Source: DATBQN01 sp963755825
GTDB taxonomy: Bacteria > Acidobacteriota > Thermoanaerobaculia > Multivoradales > UBA5704
Length of the DNA stretch: 64,000 bases
Direction: 5' to 3'
Assembly (NCBI GenBank): GCA_963755825.1
Contig: CAVWLA010000001.1
Span: forward strand, 1,488,001-1,552,000
Position numbers and translations under genes: made by a program. Of the stretch, positions 59,764 to 64,000 are shown in pieces. The stretch's first letter is position 1, and each line of letters opens with the position of its first letter. A model generated the notes under the pieces. It was not told where the DNA came from and made no database searches. It saw only the letters and a list, made by a program, of their open reading frames with translations.

Positions 59764-59877
59764 CCTCTGCGGAGCCGAGCGGTGCTCCGCTCGGGCCGCT
59801 CGGGCCGCAGGGAGATGCAGCGGCCGGCGCCCCTTCGCGGGCGGCGCCGGCCGAGGTGGGAAAGGGGAGGAGGATGG

Positions 59878-60804
59878 CTACCGTTTGGCGGCGGCCTTGG
59901 CGCGGGCGCGCGGCTTGGCGGCCGATGCGGCGGCGCGCTCGGTCTTCGGCTCCGGCACCACATCGCCGGCGGCCTCGGCCGCGGTCTTCCGCGGCGACGG
60001 CTTGGGGGGCTTGCGGCCGGCGGCCGCCGGATCCTCGCTCGCCAGGCTCGCCTTCAGCGCTTCCATGAGGTCGATGATCTGCGCCTTCGGCGCGTCGGGC
60101 ACCGGCGCGGTGATCTCCTGGCCGGCGACCTTGAGGTCGATCAGCTCGCGGGTGCGCTTGCGCACCTCGTCCTCGTACTCGGCGGGGTTGAAGGAGTCGG
60201 TCGCGATCTGGTCGACGAGCTGCACGGCGAGCTTGAGCTCCGGCGCCTTGACCTCGGCCTGGCCGATCGGCACCTCGGAGAAGTCGCGCACCTCGTCGGC
60301 GTAACGGAGCTGCTGCATGACCAGCCCCTGGCCGTACGGCCGCAGCAGGACCAGGTAGTCCTTGCCGCGGGCGCGGTAGCGGGCGAGGGCGGCGCGGCCG
60401 GTCTCGTGCATCGCCTCGGCGAGGAGGCGATAGGGACGGTCGCCGTTCTTGTCCGGCCCCAGGTAGTAGGACTTCTCGTAGTAGACCGGATCGACCTTGT
60501 CGAGCGGCACGAACTCGGTGATCTCGATGGCGTTCGTGGGCTCCGGGTTGAGCGCCTTGAGCTCCTCTTCCGAAAAGAGGACATATTGCCCGCGCGCGTA
60601 CTCGTAACCTTTCACGATGTCATCCCTGCCCACCACCTCGTCATCCGTGGGGCAGACATATTGTTGCTTGAGGCGCGTGCCGCACTTCTTGTGCAGCATG
60701 TTGAGATGGATGCCGACGGACGATTCACCGGTCGAATAGAGCTTCACCGGGATCGACACCAGGCCGAAGGACACGGTTCCGGACGCGAAGGATCGCAGGC
60801 TCAT
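59878..60804 (-). CDS. ku: Non-homologous end-joining protein Ku
   Basis: 308 aa. Bacterial Ku core (about 1-255): LRSFASGTVSFGLVSIPVKLYS, LHKKCGTRLKQQYVCP, VLFSEEELKALNPEPTNAIEI, YYEKSYYLGPDKNGDRPYRLL, LVLLRPYGQGLVMQQLRYADEVR. A disordered Ala/Lys/Pro/Arg tail (260-308) follows, as in many bacterial Ku proteins where it binds DNA or LigD. Ku rings thread onto double-strand ends and recruit the ligase. The ATG at 60804 is chosen over the GTG at 60808-60810 because TATAAT ends only 2 nt before that GTG and 8 nt before the ATG. It is divergent from a LigD-like gene. Confidence 0.93.
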   Translation of the reverse strand: MSLRSFASGTVSFGLVSIPVKLYSTGESSVGIHLNMLHKKCGTRLKQQYVCPTDDEVVGRDDIVKGYEYARGQYVLFSEEELKALNPEPTNAIEITEFVPLDKVDPVYYEKSYYLGPDKNGDRPYRLLAEAMHETGRAALARYRARGKDYLVLLRPYGQGLVMQQLRYADEVRDFSEVPIGQAEVKAPELKLAVQLVDQIATDSFNPAEYEDEVRKRTRELIDLKVAGQEITAPVPDAPKAQIIDLMEALKASLASEDPAAAGRKPPKPSPRKTAAEAAGDVVPEPKTERAAASAAKPRARAKAAAKR

Positions 60805-60811
60805 AGTCACA

Positions 60812-60841
60812 TATTATACAACGTCTGTGCCGAAGCACCAA
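60812..60841. promoter_or_regulatory. Shared divergent promoter of ku and the LigD-like gene
   Basis: Minus strand: TTGGTG (60841-60836), 17 bp, TATAAT (60818-60813), then 8 nt to the ku ATG at 60804. Plus strand: TATTAT (60812-60817) or TATACA (60815-60820), then 9 or 6 nt to the GTG at 60827. The two start codons are separated by 22 nt, so both mRNAs must begin at or near their start codons from one symmetric AT-rich core. Neither gene has a ribosome site. Confidence 0.65.
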
Positions 60842-62137
60842 GACCTCAGAGGCCCTCGCGCGCCGCGTCGCAACCCGCCGGCGAGCGCGCCCGCGGACGG
60901 CGTCGAAACGCCCGCCGGGCCGCAGCCGCGGCGCTTCGTCGTCCATCGCCACGGCGGCGCGCGGCCGCACGATTCGCTGCGCCTGGAGATCGCCGGCCGG
61001 TTCCATTCGTGGGCGCTGCCGCAGGGCCTGCCGCTGGTCTCGGCGGCGGGCGAGTTCACCAAGAAGCCGGCGTTCCAAACCGCCGACCTGCCGCTCGACG
61101 ATTTCGATCGCGAAGGGATGTTGCCGGTCGGACGTCACGGCGCGGCGGCGACGATCGTCTGGGATCGCGGACTGTTCGTCGCGCTCGACGACGCCGTCGA
61201 CGGGCTCGCCTCCGGCAAGCTGCTGTTCGAGCTGCGCGGTTACAAGCTGCGCGGCCTGTGGACTCTCTTCCGCATCCGCCAGCCGCCCGAGTGGCTGCTG
61301 ATGAAGAAGCCGGACGGCTGGGCGCCGGAGCACGGTTACGCCCAGGTCGTCGAGGCGACCGCGGCGGCGCCGCGCGAGGAGTCGATCCTCTCCGGCCTCA
61401 CCGTCGGCGAGCTGGCGACCGGCGGCCGCGGCGTCGCCGAGGTGCGCCGCCGGCTGGCGGCGGCGAAGGTGCCGCGCCGGCCCGTCGACGCCGCGGCGGT
61501 CAAGCCGATGCAGGCGAAGGCCGCCGCCGAGCCGTTCTCCGATCCAGGCTGGCTCTTCGAGCTCGACCACGACGGCAGGCGGCTGATCGCCGGCTCGGCC
61601 GCCGCGTCGATCGGCGCCAGCGAGACGGCGCCCGGAGCCGAACCCGCGCCGCGGGCGCACCTCGCCGCGCCCGACCTGCCGCCCGGCGGCCGCGCCGCCG
61701 GAGAGGTCTTCGTGGAGCTCGCCCGCGCCCTCGCTGCCCTCCCCTTCACCGCCGTGATGGACGGCGAGGCGGCGGTGCTCGACGACGACGGCCGCCCGGA
61801 CGTTGCCCGGCTGCGCTGGCGCGAGCGGCTCGCCGCCGGCGAGGAGAGCGAGCGCGCCGCGCTCGCCCACCCCGCCACGCTCTATCTCTTCGATCTCCTC
61901 GCCTTCGAGGGGTGGGACCTGCGCAGCCTGCCGCTCGCCGAGCGCAAGGCTCTCCTCGCCCTGCTGCTGCCGCCGGTCGGGCCGCTGCGCTTCGCCGACG
62001 ACGTCCGCGGCGCGGGCGAGGCGCTCTTCGCCGAGATCGAGCGGCGCGGCCTCGCCGGCATGCTGGCGCGGCGGCTCGACTCGCCCTACCGCGGCGGCCC
62101 GAGCGCCCGGTGGCTGGCCATCCGCGCCCGCCGCTGA
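60827..62137 (+). CDS. Degenerate LigD-like protein (phosphoesterase plus ligase pseudo-domains)
   Basis: 436 aa. Residues 36-165 match the LigD 3'-phosphoesterase fold (RFVVHRHGGARPHDSLRLEI, VWDRG, GYKLRGLWTLFRI, WLLMKK) and 225-436 the ATP-dependent ligase adenylation fold (VKPMQAKAAAEPFSDPGWLFELDHDG, MDGEAAVLDDDGRP, YLFDLLAFEGWDLRSLPLAERK, RRLDSPYRGG). The catalytic lysine of KxDG is D247, the motif-IV Lys is R415, and WLKIK is WLAIRAR. In the phosphoesterase the HPLxY segment is LPLDD. The OB fold and polymerase domain are absent. It is probably a pseudoenzyme or scaffold. The GTG start is set by the shared promoter. Confidence 0.75.
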   Translation: MPKHQDLRGPRAPRRNPPASAPADGVETPAGPQPRRFVVHRHGGARPHDSLRLEIAGRFHSWALPQGLPLVSAAGEFTKKPAFQTADLPLDDFDREGMLPVGRHGAAATIVWDRGLFVALDDAVDGLASGKLLFELRGYKLRGLWTLFRIRQPPEWLLMKKPDGWAPEHGYAQVVEATAAAPREESILSGLTVGELATGGRGVAEVRRRLAAAKVPRRPVDAAAVKPMQAKAAAEPFSDPGWLFELDHDGRRLIAGSAAASIGASETAPGAEPAPRAHLAAPDLPPGGRAAGEVFVELARALAALPFTAVMDGEAAVLDDDGRPDVARLRWRERLAAGEESERAALAHPATLYLFDLLAFEGWDLRSLPLAERKALLALLLPPVGPLRFADDVRGAGEALFAEIERRGLAGMLARRLDSPYRGGPSARWLAIRARR

Positions 62138-62153
62138 ACCGCCGACCGGGCGC

Positions 62154-62492
62154 CTACGGCGTCGACAGGTCGACCACCGCGGCGCCCGGCGCGTTGGCCT
62201 TCACCGAAGCGATCCCCTTCTCCATCGCCTCCGTCGTCGTGTACCGCTCGCTCGCGCCGATCACCTCGCCGTTGCCCGCCTTGAGCACGAAGTGGTGCTG
62301 GCCGCCGGCGCCGGTGCGGCGGTCGTAGCGGCCGTCGTCGGGGGCGTTGGCCTTCACCGAATCGATCCCCTTCTCGGCGCTCGCCTTCGCCTTGTACATC
62401 TCGCTCGCCAGGATCTTCTCGCCGTTGCCGGCCTTGAGATGGAAGTAGAACTGCTGGTCCTTGGAACGCTGGATCTCGAACTTTCCGGGCAT
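62154..62492 (-). CDS. DUF1508 (YegP-type) tandem-domain protein
   Basis: 112 aa with two DUF1508 units, FEIQRSKDQQFYFHLKAGNGEKILASEMYKAKASAEKGIDSVKANAPDD (about 3-52) and HHFVLKAGNGEVIGASERYTTTEAMEKGIASVKANAPGA (about 62-105). YegP-like proteins are small and of unclear function. The ATG at 62492 follows GAGGAGGAGGAG; an in-frame ATG at 62510 adds only arginines. It converges on the LigD-like gene, 16 bp apart. A TATAAT at 62622-62617 on the minus strand could drive it with a leader of about 115 nt. Confidence 0.88.
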   Translation of the reverse strand: MPGKFEIQRSKDQQFYFHLKAGNGEKILASEMYKAKASAEKGIDSVKANAPDDGRYDRRTGAGGQHHFVLKAGNGEVIGASERYTTTEAMEKGIASVKANAPGAAVVDLSTP

Positions 62493-62616
62493 CCGTCTCC
62501 TCCTCCTCACGATCGGGCGATCGGGGCCGTTCCGCCGGGCGATCCGCCCGAGCCAGCCGCACGCTGCGGAGACACCGCGCGCGTGCCGAAACGCCCCATG
62601 ATGTAGGTGCTCCTAA

Positions 62617-62622
62617 ATTATA
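62617..62622 (-). promoter_or_regulatory. Consensus -10 upstream of the DUF1508 gene
   Basis: TATAAT on the minus strand (62622-62617) inside the AT-rich patch CCTAAATTATAGG. No strong -35 at 17 bp. The predicted leader is about 115 nt and contains no recognised element. Confidence 0.4.
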
Positions 62623-62672
62623 GGCCGGACTGCGGTCGATGGGAGGGGGGAATTTGACCCAAATCCGCAAGG

Positions 62673-62701
62673 TTCAAGGCATCGTCGAATAGCGATAAAC
62701 T
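62673..62701 (+). promoter_or_regulatory. Promoter of the M12-like protease gene
   Basis: TTCAAG (62673-62678), 17 bp, TAAACT (62696-62701); start near 62709 and GGAGG before the ATG at 62733. The match is moderate, with the -10 better than the -35. Confidence 0.45.
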
Positions 62702-62732
62702 CCTGCTTTCAGCTCGAGACGGAGGACGATCG

Positions 62733-64000
62733 ATGGCGAAGCGGCGGCATGGCCTGGGCACGGCGGCATCTCTCACCCTGATAGTCCTCGCGGTCCTCGC
62801 CGCCGGCCCGAGCGCCGCGCAGGCGCCCGCCGCCGGCTCCTTCGCCCGCCTGGAGGCGCGCGCCGCCGGTCCCGGCGAGGCGTTCCAGTCGAGCGACGGC
62901 AGCGCCGCCGAGCGGGTGGACCTCGAGCCGTCGCTCGCCCCCGCCCTGCTCCAGCTCCACGCCGAGGAGACCGCCCGCGTCGCCGACTGGCCGGTAGCCC
63001 CCGGCGAGCGCCACACCGTCCTCCTCACCCGCCACGAGGTCTACGCCGCCGGCGCCCGCATCGTGCGGGTGGAGGGCCGCCGCGAGACCGAGCTGCCGCG
63101 CTCCCGCCTCGCCTTCTACTGGGGGGTCGGCGACGACGACGAGGACGTCCGCGTCTTCGCCTCGATCGATCCGGCGACGGGGTCGCTCGAGGGCTTCGCC
63201 CAGACCCGCGCCGGCCTGCACGAGCTGCGCGCCGTCGGCGGCCGCCACGAGGTGGCGAAGCCCGAGACCTTCCTGCCGGCCGCCGCCACGGCCGACGGTC
63301 CACCGAGCTGGACCTGCGGCGAGGAGAGCCTGCCGAAGAACCTGGCGCTGCCCTGGACCGCGCTCACGGCGCAGGCGCCGGCGGGCGCCGACGCCCTCCC
63401 CCTCGCCACCCTCTCGAGCGCCACCGTCGCCTTCGACACCGACAACGAGCTGATGCTCAGCAAGTTCAACAACGACACCACCGCCGCCACCAACTACCTG
63501 GCGAGCCTGGTCGCCGCGATCGACGTGATGTACGAGCGCGACCTGAACATCCGCCTGGTGCAGGGGATGACCTTCCTGCGCGTCTCGACGACCGCCGATC
63601 CCTACGTGCAGGTCGACACCTCGGGCGCCGACGGCAACGAGCTCAATGAGTTCTCGACCTACTGGGGAACCAACTACGGCAGCGTGCAGCGCATGGTGGC
63701 GGCGATGATCTCCGGCAAGCAGGGCTCGTCGAACTCCGCCTCCGGCATCGCCTGGGTCGGCGGCCTCTGCTCGACGAGCTTCGGCTACAGCTTCAGCCAG
63801 GTGTTCAAGATCAACTACCTCGCCGGCGACGCCCTCGTCGTCGGCCACGAGATCGGCCACAACTTCGGCACGCCGCACACCCACTGCTACACGCCGCCGA
63901 TCGACATGTGCTTCAACACCGAGCCCGGCTGCTACTCCGGCCCCACCAGCTGCCCGGCGGCGCAGACCATCAACGGCGTCACCAACGTCGCCGGCACCAT
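62733..64000 (+). CDS. Secreted M12-type (reprolysin-like) zinc metalloprotease, 5' part
   Basis: 422 codons are read before the window ends with no stop. A Sec signal (LGTAASLTLIVLAVLAAGPSAAQA) is followed by a propeptide-like region (about 30-210, with WTCGEES) and the catalytic domain (VAFDTDNELMLSKFNNDTTAATNYLASLVAAIDVMYERDLNIRL). The zinc site is VVGHEIGHNFGTPHTHCYTPP, with the HExxHxxGxxH pattern of metzincins (near residues 373-383), followed by a Cys-rich loop (CFNTEPGCYSGPTSC). An exported protease, probably with C-terminal modules beyond the window. ATG 62733 follows GGAGG by about 7 nt. Confidence 0.88.
   Translation, partial: MAKRRHGLGTAASLTLIVLAVLAAGPSAAQAPAAGSFARLEARAAGPGEAFQSSDGSAAERVDLEPSLAPALLQLHAEETARVADWPVAPGERHTVLLTRHEVYAAGARIVRVEGRRETELPRSRLAFYWGVGDDDEDVRVFASIDPATGSLEGFAQTRAGLHELRAVGGRHEVAKPETFLPAAATADGPPSWTCGEESLPKNLALPWTALTAQAPAGADALPLATLSSATVAFDTDNELMLSKFNNDTTAATNYLASLVAAIDVMYERDLNIRLVQGMTFLRVSTTADPYVQVDTSGADGNELNEFSTYWGTNYGSVQRMVAAMISGKQGSSNSASGIAWVGGLCSTSFGYSFSQVFKINYLAGDALVVGHEIGHNFGTPHTHCYTPPIDMCFNTEPGCYSGPTSCPAAQTINGVTNVAGT

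Noticed and set aside
59698..62328. Plus-strand open frame of about 870 codons across ku and the LigD-like gene
   Set aside because: The translation is Arg-rich shadow sequence; ku on the other strand and the LigD-like frame have recognisable domains.

Overview
The window reads as a chromosomal segment of a very GC-rich, Gram-negative bacterium, most likely an Acidobacteriota of the Thermoanaerobaculia/Holophagae type. This rests on family content and was not computed: a giant ELWxxDGTxxGT-repeat secreted protein, acidobacterial VWFA-related secreted proteins in tandem, tandem M13 metallopeptidases, TonB receptor and OprO/P porin (an outer membrane), an ArsA ATPase pair, and pervasive G/C third codon positions. 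About 53 protein genes, two gene remnants and one tRNA are supported. There is no phage, IS element, CRISPR array or rRNA.

Layout. 0-9.5 kb: end of a membrane protein, a PlsC acyltransferase, the ELW-repeat exoprotein, a TonB receptor, then a minus-strand pair (monoheme c lipoprotein plus an unrecognised 754-aa protein). 9.54-9.78 kb: a striking 12-copy, 20-21 bp imperfect tandem array. 9.8-16.6 kb: an orphan LanB-type dehydratase, two VWFA paralogues and a membrane protein. 16.6-19.4 kb: a phaR-phasin-phasin-patatin operon behind a near-consensus promoter. 19.5-22 kb: GNAT protein and two ArsA/Get3 ATPases. 22-24.8 kb: molybdate locus (mop, modE-like, porin, modA) lacking modBC. 24.9-28.4 kb: hemB-hemL-thiO. 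28.4-33.4 kb: acyltransferase, a DUF4062 tail-anchored protein, a receiver protein, quinone oxidoreductase and an MFS transporter.

33.5-39.6 kb is a signalling cluster: a NarL/NarX-type pair, then a PAS histidine kinase, a CheY-like receiver, a broken HD-GYP gene and a solo LuxR HTH, joined by ATGA overlaps. 39.6-42.2 kb holds membrane proteins including a CitMHS/NhaD-type antiporter. 42.2-49.1 kb looks lower in GC and abuts the 3' end of tRNA-Glu: cupin, vanadium-haloperoxidase-like protein, a Ser/Thr kinase-TPR remnant truncated at both ends, and an MHYT-PAS histidine kinase. 49.3-55.4 kb: methyltransferase, two M13 peptidases and a single-span membrane protein. 55.5-64 kb: RNase D, esterase, secreted beta-repeat protein, MerR-TPR regulator, Ku, a degenerate LigD-like protein, a DUF1508 protein and the start of an M12-type metalloprotease.

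Two themes stand out. First, many genes have a TANNNT -10 box only 6-9 nt before the start codon (TTG, GTG or ATG), implying leaderless mRNAs. The clearest case is the Ku/LigD-like divergent pair, whose start codons are 22 nt apart around one AT-rich -10 core. Second, the LigD-like protein beside an apparently intact Ku has lost the adenylation lysine, other ligase motif residues and key phosphoesterase residues, yet keeps a full open frame, which suggests a conserved pseudoenzyme.
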